DNA from: a virus
DNA length: 20,704 nt
Virus record (IMG/VR): IMGVR_UViG_3300025072_000066
Coordinates: 1 to 20,704 of that record
Reading direction: 5' to 3' (one strand)
Numbering within the stretch: the first letter of the stretch is position 1; every line of letters starts with the position of its first letter. A model generated the notes under the pieces. It saw only the letters and a program-made list of their open reading frames with translations. It did not search any database and was not told the DNA's origin. Positions 1-9,117 of this stretch are shown one piece after another. Position numbers and translations under genes: made by a program.

Positions 1-2
1 TA

Positions 3-2555
3 ATTCTTAGTATGTATCATAATGATATATTTGTTCAAAAATTACCAGGAGAAGAATTTGTACAAATAGCAGAACTAGGGGGGCATGATATAAGTGGAGA
101 ACTCAGAATGTATAATGGTTCTAATTTAGCAGAGGTAAGAATTAAAGCCAGTGCATTAGGACTCCCTGCAGATGCTAAAATAGAAGATTATAAAGATGAC
201 CCAAGACTAGAATTTATAGGGTATCGTATGCCACACACTGGTAAAAATTTGTCTTTAGTTATGAAAGTTGTAAACTTTTTACCTGAAACACATGAAAAAG
301 TAATAATGGTTCCAGGAACGATTACTGTACAAATGGAATCCGATTTTGATTGGGATAAAATACCTGTAATATTTCCAGAAGTATTAAAAAATGGAAAGAT
401 ATTAAAACCAGATTATAATAAGGATCCTAGTAAAATGAATCCAAGAGAAAGGAATCAAGTTATTTTTGATATATTTAAATCTATTTTAACAGATCCAAAA
501 CATTTAGAAGAAGTAATTAAACCTTTAAGTGTACAAAAAATACTTGATGCAAAAGATGCCTTACCTGTATCTTTAAAAACAGAAATTGATTATAATGATC
601 CTATGATTGAATTGGAAATGGAAGAAAGGAATAAAGTTGGGGCAGCTGGGAAAGGATTATACTCTAATGTATTGGCAGGTAGAAATGTAGCAGAACTTCT
701 TAAAACTATGCATATTAAGCCAGGATATGCCCCTATAATAGATAATATGGTATTTAATATTATAGGACAAACTAGAGAATATCAAGGTAATAGTATTGGT
801 CGTGGCTATACTAATTATAACTATAAAACTGATACTGGAATAAATGATACTCCTATATTTGATGGAGATTATACTGATTTTAATATAGCTTCTTTCTTAC
901 AAGCAGCATTAGACGCTGCTAAAAATCCTATTCAAAAAGATATAAATGATAATATTTATACAATTCCTGTTACAGGTCTAATGTTAAGCGTTGGAATTCC
1001 TATAGATACAATTACTAAATTCTTAGCACAACCTATGATAAAAGAAATTGTAGAAATTGCTAAAATAAAAGATATAGGATTAGGAAATTTAAAAAGAGCT
1101 ATTAATGCTGTTGTCTCTAAACACAAATATACTTTAAAAGGAGAGATAACTTCTATGAATAAAGATCAGTTATCAGAAGATTTAAGAAATGTAGAGATAA
1201 GTAATCAATTAAAATATGTAGAAAATTTTCATCAATTCTTTTTAGGGGGAAGAGCTTTACAAACAGTATATAAACTTGTAACTCCTGATACAATGAAAAA
1301 TGTAACAGAATTTGCTGCAATTAATGCTCATTTAGATACAGAAGATTTATACTTAAGAAATGAAGATAGTTTAATTAAAGGAGCTGAAGAATTAATAACA
1401 CATAATACAGGAGAAGATATAACATTAAACCCAATTGGGGTTGCTTATCGAGGTATTTTAAATACCGTAATTCAAGGAGGAAATGATATAGGATTTATAA
1501 ATAATTCTAATGCAGTTAAAGGATTCAAACATAAATTAAAAAACCTTTTAAATATACATACTTTTAATACAGCGCAACATAAAATAATTGATAGAGCTTT
1601 GTTCTTAAAAATGATGGTTATGCCTCATAGTCCTTATACTCAACCAAGAGGATCGAGGCCAGCTTTAATATCTGAAGAAGCTATTACAAGATTTTATAGA
1701 AATCCAAAATCTAATATCATAACTATACTAGAAAGATTTAAAATAACAAATCCTAAATTAAATAATAATATTTTTATACAATCTTTAAGTGCAGATCCTA
1801 GTAATGCAGAAACTGGAGTATATTTATTACAAGTAGATATTCCTTTTGGAGCTTCTACAAATGATAAAAATAATTTAAGTGATAGTTTATTAGATTTAAT
1901 TAAAAATCCTGCTAAATATGCAAATACTGCAGAAGATGTAGCTAATATAAGAAGTCTTGGACAAGTTTTAATTGGTAATCAATTATTAACTCACGGATTT
2001 TCTCCTACTTTTGGAAGTTATATTGATCTAATTCCTTCAGAAACACTTACAACAGATATACTTAATCCTGGTAAAGGTACGCCTGTAGAGTTTTTTGAAC
2101 AAGAGACTCAAGAATTGTTTAATGAAGAATATTTTAATGATTTTTTACATGAATTTGTAAGATCTTATGGAACTTTAAAACCCGGTAATAAATCATTTTT
2201 ACCTATAATAAAAAGGATACCAAATGTTAATTCCAAAGGAGAAGTTACTTTTAGCACTAAAGATAATAGAATTTGGGACGATGCTGCTGGATCATATCAT
2301 AATTATTTTTTAACTTATTCAGCTAGAGGCCCTGAGATATTTGTTAATACAGGAGCAAATCAGTATACTAGATTAAATTTATTAGGCAAACCTAGAAAGA
2401 TAAATGAAATAGGAATAGTTACTGAAGGTAATAAAAGTTTGCTTAATTTAGCGCCTGATGCAACAACATCTGAACCTAGAAACTTTTATTCATCTAAACC
2501 ATCTTTAAAAGATGATACTGATCAGAACGATGATCCTTTAAAAATTTGTAAATAA
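3..2555 (+). CDS. Virion RNA polymerase-like giant protein, C-terminal part (5' end outside window)
   Basis: The reading frame is open to the left edge, so the ATG at 12 is probably internal and the true start lies upstream; at least 850 residues are present. Numbering from the ATG at 12, a G-Y-R-x-P segment (residues 70-74) is followed about 35 residues later by S-DFDWD-K (110-116; bases 342-356 encode the aspartates). This spacing and motif match the second double-psi beta-barrel of the single-chain RNA polymerase of crAss-like phages (DFDID in Cellulophaga phage phi14:2 gp66) and the DFDGD metal-binding loop of multisubunit RNA polymerase beta'. The three Asp would bind catalytic Mg2+; Trp replaces the usual Ile/Gly. 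A conserved-looking stretch follows (ASFLQAALDAAKNP at about 297-310, FLAQPMI at about 339-345). Expected role: a polymerase packaged in the virion and injected to transcribe early genes. The stop abuts the next start with no gap. The RNAP assignment rests on motif and size; another DPBB protein is the alternative. Confidence 0.75.
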   Translation: MLSMYHNDIFVQKLPGEEFVQIAELGGHDISGELRMYNGSNLAEVRIKASALGLPADAKIEDYKDDPRLEFIGYRMPHTGKNLSLVMKVVNFLPETHEKVIMVPGTITVQMESDFDWDKIPVIFPEVLKNGKILKPDYNKDPSKMNPRERNQVIFDIFKSILTDPKHLEEVIKPLSVQKILDAKDALPVSLKTEIDYNDPMIELEMEERNKVGAAGKGLYSNVLAGRNVAELLKTMHIKPGYAPIIDNMVFNIIGQTREYQGNSIGRGYTNYNYKTDTGINDTPIFDGDYTDFNIASFLQAALDAAKNPIQKDINDNIYTIPVTGLMLSVGIPIDTITKFLAQPMIKEIVEIAKIKDIGLGNLKRAINAVVSKHKYTLKGEITSMNKDQLSEDLRNVEISNQLKYVENFHQFFLGGRALQTVYKLVTPDTMKNVTEFAAINAHLDTEDLYLRNEDSLIKGAEELITHNTGEDITLNPIGVAYRGILNTVIQGGNDIGFINNSNAVKGFKHKLKNLLNIHTFNTAQHKIIDRALFLKMMVMPHSPYTQPRGSRPALISEEAITRFYRNPKSNIITILERFKITNPKLNNNIFIQSLSADPSNAETGVYLLQVDIPFGASTNDKNNLSDSLLDLIKNPAKYANTAEDVANIRSLGQVLIGNQLLTHGFSPTFGSYIDLIPSETLTTDILNPGKGTPVEFFEQETQELFNEEYFNDFLHEFVRSYGTLKPGNKSFLPIIKRIPNVNSKGEVTFSTKDNRIWDDAAGSYHNYFLTYSARGPEIFVNTGANQYTRLNLLGKPRKINEIGIVTEGNKSLLNLAPDATTSEPRNFYSSKPSLKDDTDQNDDPLKICK

Positions 2556-5500
2556 ATGGCTAGAAATTGTAAATACTATTTAAATGAAATTCCAAGTGAC
2601 TTATATAATGATTTATATGGGTATATGGATACTATAGCGCCAGAAAAGAAAAGCGTTGAACAAGTATATAAAATATTAAAAAGGAATAAAATTGCTACTA
2701 GAGTAAGAGGTACTACGTATTTAACTCAACCTAATGTACCATATAGTTTAAGGGAAATAAATAGAATAAATCGTAAATACCCTGGATTATTAGAAACTGA
2801 GTTTGTAAAAATGACTCCAAGAAATATTTATTCAGATGCCGCTGAATTACATATTTTAACGATAAATGAAAATATATTAAAAAATATTCCTGCGGAAGGT
2901 ATTGAGAATGCTGATTTAATTTCTGATGACCAAACTGAAATAGATCAATATGTAAAACTTGTTGCGGGAGAAGAATCTGCTACACAAGATTATTATTTAG
3001 ATGAAACAGCTAGAAGAGAGAATACTTCTGATCAACAGAAGTTCTCTAATATGGAAAGAGAAGAAATAGAAAGAGTAGAACAAAAAGCAACTCATCTTCA
3101 AGAAGCTTTTGCTGCAGCCGGTGTAAATGTAGATATAGAGTATGATACAGAATTAGAAGCTATTGCTAATGTACAACCTGGGGAAGTTAATCCAATAATT
3201 ACCATTAATCCTAACAAAGTAAAAGAGGATACTGTATATGAGGAATTTGGTCATATTTATATTGATATGTTAGGAGTAGATAATCCTATAGTAGCTAAAG
3301 CTATTGAAGAACTTAGAGATACACCATTATATTTACAAGTACAGGAAGAGTATCCAGAGTTAAAAGGAGAAAGACTTGATAAAGAAGTATTAGCCACAGC
3401 TATAGGTATAGAAGGCGCTAAAATTACTAGAAAAAATCCAACATTTTTACAAAGAATAATTAATAGAATAATGCGAGCCTTTTCTAATATGTTAAATACA
3501 TTAGGAATAAATACTACTCCAAATACTGCTGCTATTATAGCTCAGGAAATGTTTGCTAAAAAATTAAGGGCTAGTCAAATGATTAATCCTCTTAGCCCGT
3601 ATATACAAGAAAGTAAAGATCAAGTTAAATTCAATGATATTGTAGATGAACTTAAAGTTAGAATAGAATCTGAAATTTATGATATAGAACAATTACCTGT
3701 TAAAGAACAAGAAGAAATACTTCCTAGAAAGCAAAGGCTTAGAGCAGGATTAGATAAGGTTAAAGATATAGAAGATCTATTTAAATTTGTAAATGCTATG
3801 GCAGATTCATTAGCAGCTGCTTACTCTAATTATAATAGAATAATGGATCAACCTTTACATGAAAGAGCTTCATATGAAAATATGAACGCTATGTTTATGA
3901 TAAAGACAGAGCTTGATGCTTTATCTGTTATACAACCTATTAAAACATTAATGCTTAAAAAAAGAAAAGCTGGGAAAATTACACATGAAGGTAACTTTGC
4001 AGAGATGGAAGATAGAATAGTTTCTATTTTAGATACAGCTTTAGTTTTAAATGAAGATTTTAATGATGATATTTTACCTATGACGGCAGATATATTATCT
4101 GGATATCATAATAAAGCCTTAGATCCACAATTACAAGCTCAAATAGATAATGCTAGAGAACATAAAAGAATTCAAGGATTAAATAAAAGTACTATTGAAT
4201 ATAAAGAATTACAAAAAAGACACAGAAAAGGAGATTTAACTGATGCAGAATTTTTAGATAAAAAAGTAGAATTAAAAATTGAACAACTTAAAGGAAAAAT
4301 GATCCCCGGGTATGGGGCTCTCCTTAAACAATTAAGAGCAGAACATAAAGATAAATCATGGGCTTCTTATATGTTTGATCCATTAACTTATAGTAGTGAT
4401 ACTTCTATTCAATTGTTTGTAAAATCAGTTCAAGATGCTAACCTTAAAACAGATGATGCAGCACGTAAACTTAAAGGAGACTTAAAAGAAGAGTACGATT
4501 TATTTACAGAAGGAAAATCTGAATTTGATATTGAAAAATTAAATGATGATTTATTAGAAGAAATTACAATGGGAGGTAAAAAGAGATTATCTTTAATACA
4601 ACCAATTGATGTAAATAGATATGAAGAAGAAAGAAGAAAAATTAAAGAAGATCTTAGAAATAAATATAATGCACCTAAACCAATGGAAGGTGAAACGTGG
4701 GAAAGTGCAACTGTAATAGATAGATGGAAAGCCTGGAGAAAATCTGATACTTATAAAAGATATGATAAAGAAGTTCAAGATTGGATAGATAAAAATACAC
4801 AAGAAATAAAAGAAGCTAGAGAGTTATTAAAGAGTTTAAGAGATCAAATAAAGCAATCTGCAAAACTTTTAAGAGATACTATTAAAGGAACTGATGAATA
4901 TGCTATGCAAGCTGTTAAATTAAAAGCATTGCAAGATTTATTAAAGAAAAACTATAATAGTCAATTAGGTAAATTTAGAGGGGATTGGGTTCAACCTAAA
5001 AGAGATATATATGCTAATCCAAAATATGCTAAAATACAAAGTGACCCTAAATTAAAAAGATATTATGATTTTGTTTTAAAAACTTTTCAAGAAGGACATA
5101 AAATGATAGGGACAGCTAATATGGATAAAAATGATTGGGATGAATTTTCTTATTTAATGCCTTCTATTAGAAAAAAAGATATCGATAGAATGAACGAACA
5201 AGGTTTAGTTTCAGGTGTTAAAGATATGTTAAAAGAAGGATTTTCTGTGGTAGAAACAGATGATGAATTTGGAACTTATGCTCAACATAGTGGAGAATTA
5301 AATAAAAGAGTACCTGTTTATTATACTAATAGAGTGGATGCTAAAGAGATATCTAGAGATATAGCTAGTAGTTTATATCAATTTATGCATATGGCTAATA
5401 ACTTTAAAAATAAAAATGAAATACAAGGACATGTTATGTTATTTAGAGATCAAATTCTTAATAGAAAATTCATGGAAACTAATTCGGCAGGAGTAGAAAT

Positions 5501-6971
5501 TATTAATAAAACAGCGGAAGCAATGGGCATTAGAATGCCTTTAAAGAAAGAAGGAGAAACTAATACATTTAAACATGTTAATGAATGGATTGATATGGAA
5601 ATATTTGGTCAAAGAGAATTAAAACAAACTTTCAATTTATTTGGTAAAGAAATGTCTTGGACTAAGGCCGTAGGAACTATTAATTCATTTACAGCCTTGA
5701 ATATGTTATCATTTAACTTACTACAAGGTGTTAATCAATCTGTACTTGATAATATGGCAATGATACAAGAAGGTGTAGCTGGAGAATTTATGGATAAATC
5801 AGATTGGGCTTGGGGAAAAACAAAATATTGGACAGAAAGAGGAGCTATTTCTGATATAGGGAGATTTATGCCAAAAACTAAACTCGGGAAAGCAATGGAA
5901 TTTTTTGATGCATTAACAGAGTTTCATGATAACGAAGGTAGAAAATTAGTAGGGGGGAAAGCAAGGAAAGCATTACAAACAGGTAATCTTCTTTTTATTC
6001 AACAAGCTGCAGAACATGAATTGTCTGGAACTAGGTTACTTGGATTAATGCGCAGTTTAAAAGGAAAGTTGAAAGATAGTGATGGTAATGTTATAATGAA
6101 TGAAGAAGGTAAACCTGCTAATTTATATGATTTATTAAAGGTAGATGAAAAAGGTGTAATGTCAATAGATCCTAGAGTAGATAATTTTAATAGATTAGAT
6201 TTTATAGGATTAGTTCAAGGATTAAGTAGAAGAACAAATCAGGTTAAAGGAAAGATACATTCTGATATGGCGTCTAGAAGAGCTCAAGGTAAACTAATTA
6301 TGTTATTCCGTAAATGGATATTTCCAGGACTTAGAAGACGATTTGGACATGGAGGCCCTCTTATGCCTGGAGGTTCTGGTAGTACTTTACATGTAGATGA
6401 AGAATTAGGAGCAGTTACACAAGGTATGTATGTTTCATTTTGGAATATGATGGGAGAATCTCTTAGTGATCAATCATTACCATGGACTACATATAAAAAG
6501 ATGACTAAAATGGAACAACAAAATGTTAAAAGAACATTAGTTGAATATGCTTCTTTGATAGCGGCATCTGTATTAGTAGGAGCTTTAGCAAATCTTGACG
6601 ATGATGAAGAAACTTGGATAAGTAATTTTGCGTTATATCAAGCTAAAAGATATGAAGCAGAAGTACTACAATGGACTCCTGTATTTGGGTTACCTGAAGT
6701 TTTTAGAATGATGAGATCTCCAACAGCTACAGCGAGACCAATTGAACGCGGACTAGGATTAATAAATCATGTTATTAGAAAAGAAGTACCATATATATTA
6801 GGATTTGGAGATCCAGAAAAAATATTTTATCAAAGAAGATCAGGTAGATTTGAAAAAGGTGATCGTAAAATTAGAAAGAAATTTGAAGATTTACTTCCTG
6901 TAATGAGAGGAATAAGAAAAACTCAGACTCCAAGAGAAGCTTATAAATGGTTTACTACTCCATCTTTCTAA
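2556..6971 (+). CDS. Giant virion-type protein with degenerate zincin motif and C-terminal hydrophobic segment
   Basis: This 1471-residue protein begins at the base after the upstream TAA, indicating tight co-expression with the polymerase-like gene. Residues about 190-290 resemble a zinc-metallopeptidase domain often embedded in giant phage proteins: EEFGHIYIDML at 229-239, then a downstream Glu in KEVLATAIG (277-285). The expected HEXXH reads EEFGH, so the first His ligand is lost and activity is doubtful. Residues about 720-800 are highly charged and probably coiled-coil. From about 1040, a segment rich in N, L and F (TALNMLSFNLLQGVNQ) and a basic stretch near 1250 (RKWIFPGLRRRFGHGG) precede a hydrophobic helix at about 1330-1347 (ASLIAASVLVGALANL). 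Size, position and composition suggest an ejected virion protein like the large cargo proteins encoded beside crAss-like RNA polymerases; its precise role is unknown. A strong terminator follows the stop codon. Confidence 0.8.
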   Translation: MARNCKYYLNEIPSDLYNDLYGYMDTIAPEKKSVEQVYKILKRNKIATRVRGTTYLTQPNVPYSLREINRINRKYPGLLETEFVKMTPRNIYSDAAELHILTINENILKNIPAEGIENADLISDDQTEIDQYVKLVAGEESATQDYYLDETARRENTSDQQKFSNMEREEIERVEQKATHLQEAFAAAGVNVDIEYDTELEAIANVQPGEVNPIITINPNKVKEDTVYEEFGHIYIDMLGVDNPIVAKAIEELRDTPLYLQVQEEYPELKGERLDKEVLATAIGIEGAKITRKNPTFLQRIINRIMRAFSNMLNTLGINTTPNTAAIIAQEMFAKKLRASQMINPLSPYIQESKDQVKFNDIVDELKVRIESEIYDIEQLPVKEQEEILPRKQRLRAGLDKVKDIEDLFKFVNAMADSLAAAYSNYNRIMDQPLHERASYENMNAMFMIKTELDALSVIQPIKTLMLKKRKAGKITHEGNFAEMEDRIVSILDTALVLNEDFNDDILPMTADILSGYHNKALDPQLQAQIDNAREHKRIQGLNKSTIEYKELQKRHRKGDLTDAEFLDKKVELKIEQLKGKMIPGYGALLKQLRAEHKDKSWASYMFDPLTYSSDTSIQLFVKSVQDANLKTDDAARKLKGDLKEEYDLFTEGKSEFDIEKLNDDLLEEITMGGKKRLSLIQPIDVNRYEEERRKIKEDLRNKYNAPKPMEGETWESATVIDRWKAWRKSDTYKRYDKEVQDWIDKNTQEIKEARELLKSLRDQIKQSAKLLRDTIKGTDEYAMQAVKLKALQDLLKKNYNSQLGKFRGDWVQPKRDIYANPKYAKIQSDPKLKRYYDFVLKTFQEGHKMIGTANMDKNDWDEFSYLMPSIRKKDIDRMNEQGLVSGVKDMLKEGFSVVETDDEFGTYAQHSGELNKRVPVYYTNRVDAKEISRDIASSLYQFMHMANNFKNKNEIQGHVMLFRDQILNRKFMETNSAGVEIINKTAEAMGIRMPLKKEGETNTFKHVNEWIDMEIFGQRELKQTFNLFGKEMSWTKAVGTINSFTALNMLSFNLLQGVNQSVLDNMAMIQEGVAGEFMDKSDWAWGKTKYWTERGAISDIGRFMPKTKLGKAMEFFDALTEFHDNEGRKLVGGKARKALQTGNLLFIQQAAEHELSGTRLLGLMRSLKGKLKDSDGNVIMNEEGKPANLYDLLKVDEKGVMSIDPRVDNFNRLDFIGLVQGLSRRTNQVKGKIHSDMASRRAQGKLIMLFRKWIFPGLRRRFGHGGPLMPGGSGSTLHVDEELGAVTQGMYVSFWNMMGESLSDQSLPWTTYKKMTKMEQQNVKRTLVEYASLIAASVLVGALANLDDDEETWISNFALYQAKRYEAEVLQWTPVFGLPEVFRMMRSPTATARPIERGLGLINHVIRKEVPYILGFGDPEKIFYQRRSGRFEKGDRKIRKKFEDLLPVMRGIRKTQTPREAYKWFTTPSF

Positions 6972-6982
6972 GGGGCATTAAA

Positions 6983-7002
6983 AAAGGGGCGAAAGCCCCT
7001 TT
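6983..7002. terminator. Bidirectional intrinsic terminator between convergent operons
   Basis: The stem GGGGC (6986-6990) and GCCCC (6995-6999) closes on a GAAA tetraloop. It is flanked by an A-tract on the left (about 6979-6985) and T-rich sequence on the right, so either strand gives a hairpin followed by U residues. It lies 12 bases after the stop of the giant plus-strand gene and 46 bases beyond the end of the last minus-strand gene, exactly where two converging transcripts need to end. A second GGGGC (6972-6976) just upstream could compete for the 3' arm. Confidence 0.85.
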
Positions 7003-7048
7003 GTTTTATTTATCTATTTCAATCCTATTCCGACATTGCCGGTAAAAA

Positions 7049-7204
7049 TTAAATCCCTAACTTTTTATTTAATTTGGTAATAACTTTACTTTTACGAAGC
7101 ATAGTTCCAGCCCATTTAGCTTTTTTCAGTTTCTTCATATACTTTGAAATATCTTTCAATGCTATTTTCCTAGCTAATGAAATCATTCCCCTATTATTAC
7201 TCAT
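7049..7204 (-). CDS. Small basic protein, 51 residues, unknown function
   Basis: An ATG at 7204 opens a 51-codon frame ending in TAA at 7049-7051. The product starts MSNNRGMISLARK and is strongly basic: about 15 Lys/Arg, including the runs KYMKKLKKAKW and KLNKKL, with only one acidic residue. It contains no cysteine or obvious motif. It starts four bases after the stop of the Nmad1/DUF1599 gene, is on the same strand, and fills the space before the terminator, which supports it being the last gene of that operon. A basic peptide of this type could bind nucleic acid or a membrane surface, but nothing in the sequence decides this. Confidence 0.55.
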   Translation of the reverse strand: MSNNRGMISLARKIALKDISKYMKKLKKAKWAGTMLRKSKVITKLNKKLGI

Positions 7205-7208
7205 AATG

Positions 7209-7625
7209 TTATTTTAAAGACATTTTTAATAAAAGAAGATAACCAATTAGATCATCAACCGTATCTTCTGTCTTATCGTTAATTCCTTTATTTCTTATTC
7301 TAGCTATTTTATCATCAATTCGTGCACACAGAGATTCACTAGCATTAAGTTTACTAAATATATTAGTAGGATTTAAAGCACTATTTCCATATGCTTTATT
7401 TTTTTCTTTTAATAAATCAGTTATTTGTTTTACAACGATATCTAGTTCTTCATTAAAAGATACAACATAAGATTCTCCCTCACTTACCGTAACATCTATA
7501 TTTCTATTATTATCCCAATAATATTTACTATGTAATGTATGGTCTATAGTGTAAGGAGAATTAAATTCCATTCCTTCTGGTACAGACATTTTAACATTTT
7601 TACATTTACATTTTTTATTACTCAT
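7209..7625 (-). CDS. Nucleotide modification associated domain 1 (DUF1599) protein
   Basis: This 138-residue protein has a C-terminal half (about 60-138) that fits the DUF1599 / Nmad1 family: K-x-K-x-YGNS (KNKAYGNS at 75-82), FSKLNASESLCARIDDKIARIRN (about 90-112; conserved R-x-DDK) and DTVDDLIGYLLLLK (121-134). The family is all-helical, common in phages and Bacteroidota, and has been linked by gene neighbourhood to nucleotide or DNA-base modification; no reaction is established. The N-terminal 50 residues are Cys- and Lys-rich (KKCKCKN) and outside the recognised domain. Its start overlaps the upstream stop by one base (TAATG), so translation is probably coupled. The family assignment is fairly secure; a role in modified-base metabolism is inferred. 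Confidence 0.75.
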   Translation of the reverse strand: MSNKKCKCKNVKMSVPEGMEFNSPYTIDHTLHSKYYWDNNRNIDVTVSEGESYVVSFNEELDIVVKQITDLLKEKNKAYGNSALNPTNIFSKLNASESLCARIDDKIARIRNKGINDKTEDTVDDLIGYLLLLKMSLK

Positions 7626-8383
7626 TATAATATTTTTTTAAATTTATAAGTTTCAAAGTTAAAAGTTTCTTCTTTATCTTTATCAATTATACTTAATAAT
7701 TCAGAATCATGGCTTAAAATAGCACCTATTTTCTTTTCTAATATTTTCTTTCTTCTAGGACTTTTAAATAAAATTTGTCCTACTTCTCCATTAATTTCTA
7801 AATTATGAAAATCTAAAATATTAATTTTATAAAGTTTTGATAATTCTGAATATTTACCATTTATAAATCTATCAAAATCTTTAATATATTGTTTAGGTAT
7901 ATCAAATACAAACATTACATAATCTGGACTTGGATCATATCGTTTTCTAAAATATTTAAAAGTTGATAATGCTTTTTCAAATTTAATAAATAAAGGATCT
8001 GAAGACCACCTATATAATAAAGATATACAAGTATCATTATCTGGTACCGATATAAAACAATTCATAAATAATTTATTCCAAAAGAATAATTTTCTATTTC
8101 CACTAAGCATAGGCATAATAAAAGTAGAAGATTTAGTTCTTTTAGCTATAGATAAATCATAATAACTAGAATCTTTTGATTCCTGAATTATATTTACTTT
8201 ATACTTTATTCCTTTTATTTTAATAGTAAGTCCTAAAGTAAAATCTATATCATTAGGGCCTCCTTTTAAGGAGTTTATAATATATTCTGATTTTTCAGGG
8301 GTTAATAAATTAGTTGATCCTACTATTCTAAAAGTTAAAGCATTAACAGGAGTGTAAATAAGTTGGTTACATTTCACAGCCAT
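7625..8383 (-). CDS. Conserved-looking phage protein of unknown function, 252 residues
   Basis: I do not recognise a domain with an assigned function. The protein is predicted soluble, without signal peptide or membrane segment, and mixes beta-rich stretches with a lysine-rich C-terminus (FKSPRRKKILEKKIG at about 208-222). A segment at about 151-180 (DYVMFVFDIPKQYIKDFDRF, then GKYSELSKLYK) looks like a compact globular core. It starts inside the last codons of the 5'-3' exonuclease gene (10-base overlap) and its stop overlaps the start of the Nmad1/DUF1599 gene by one base, so all three are almost certainly one transcript and translationally linked. Location among DNA-metabolism genes suggests a nucleic-acid role, but this is only context. 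Confidence 0.65.
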   Translation of the reverse strand: MAVKCNQLIYTPVNALTFRIVGSTNLLTPEKSEYIINSLKGGPNDIDFTLGLTIKIKGIKYKVNIIQESKDSSYYDLSIAKRTKSSTFIMPMLSGNRKLFFWNKLFMNCFISVPDNDTCISLLYRWSSDPLFIKFEKALSTFKYFRKRYDPSPDYVMFVFDIPKQYIKDFDRFINGKYSELSKLYKINILDFHNLEINGEVGQILFKSPRRKKILEKKIGAILSHDSELLSIIDKDKEETFNFETYKFKKIL

Positions 8384-9117
8384 TCGTTTTCATTTAAAGG
8401 TTTAATATCATTTATTACTAAATCTTTTAGCTCGATGCCAGTTTCCCTTAGAACGTCTTCTTTGGATTTAAGGATATATATAAGTCTGAATGTCTCTGCA
8501 AATTTACAAACTCCTTCGTGAATACCAAACATTTCTATGTATTTTTTTAAAACAAATTGTGGTATATTTTCTAATTGTATAGTTTCCAATAACTTATCAG
8601 CTGTTTTTGGTCCTACTTTTGGTAATCCAGGGATACCATCCGTTGGATCTCCCATAAGTATTTGTTTCCATAAAAATATTTCTGCTTCAACCTCTGTAGT
8701 CTCTACAAAATCAGCAGTTCTATAATTATAATGAGTACCTTTTACTTGATATAATACATCTTTATCAGGACTACAAATCATAGTATTTTCATTTGCATAT
8801 ACTGCTACTAAATCATCTGCTTCTAATTCTGAGATATATTCAAACTTCCATTCTTGTTTTAAGTATTCTTTTAATGCGTAAAATATAATTGGTTTATTTC
8901 CGTGTTTTCTATTTCCTTTATATTTTCTTGTTTTTGCTTCTTTGTATCTAAAACATTTTCCTATTGTTAAAAATCCTGCATATCTATCTGCCCCACACCT
9001 ATCTATCATTTCATGTAATCTATGGTCTAAACTATCTATTGCATCTTCTAGGGTAGGTTTCCCCATTTCAAAATAGATGAGACTATCTCCATCTATTAAA
9101 GCTACTTTTTCTTTCAT
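8374..9117 (-). CDS. 5'-3' exonuclease / flap endonuclease (PIN-like FEN family)
   Basis: This 247-residue enzyme should degrade 5' ends or flaps during replication, as phage T7 gp6 and T5 D15 exonucleases do. The metal-site acids are visible in order: DGD at residues 9-11, E97 and E99 with DD at 101-102 (ELEADD), and SPDKD at 116-120. The arginine/lysine-rich helical-arch element YKGNRK is at 66-71. The C-terminal helix-hairpin-helix typical of the family is DPTDGIPGLPKVGPKTADKL, residues 157-176, and contains the further metal ligands D157 and D160. Length is normal for a stand-alone phage enzyme. It starts right after the GC-rich non-coding gap at 9118-9218, heading the small operon that runs left to the terminator. 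Confident assignment. Confidence 0.93.
   Translation of the reverse strand: MKEKVALIDGDSLIYFEMGKPTLEDAIDSLDHRLHEMIDRCGADRYAGFLTIGKCFRYKEAKTRKYKGNRKHGNKPIIFYALKEYLKQEWKFEYISELEADDLVAVYANENTMICSPDKDVLYQVKGTHYNYRTADFVETTEVEAEIFLWKQILMGDPTDGIPGLPKVGPKTADKLLETIQLENIPQFVLKKYIEMFGIHEGVCKFAETFRLIYILKSKEDVLRETGIELKDLVINDIKPLNENEWL

Noticed and set aside
4593-4802. Antisense open frames within large genes (also at 10584-10850 and 17534-17839).
   Set aside because: They lie wholly or almost wholly inside genes with strong motifs on the opposite strand, and their translations are low-complexity hydrophobic shadows.
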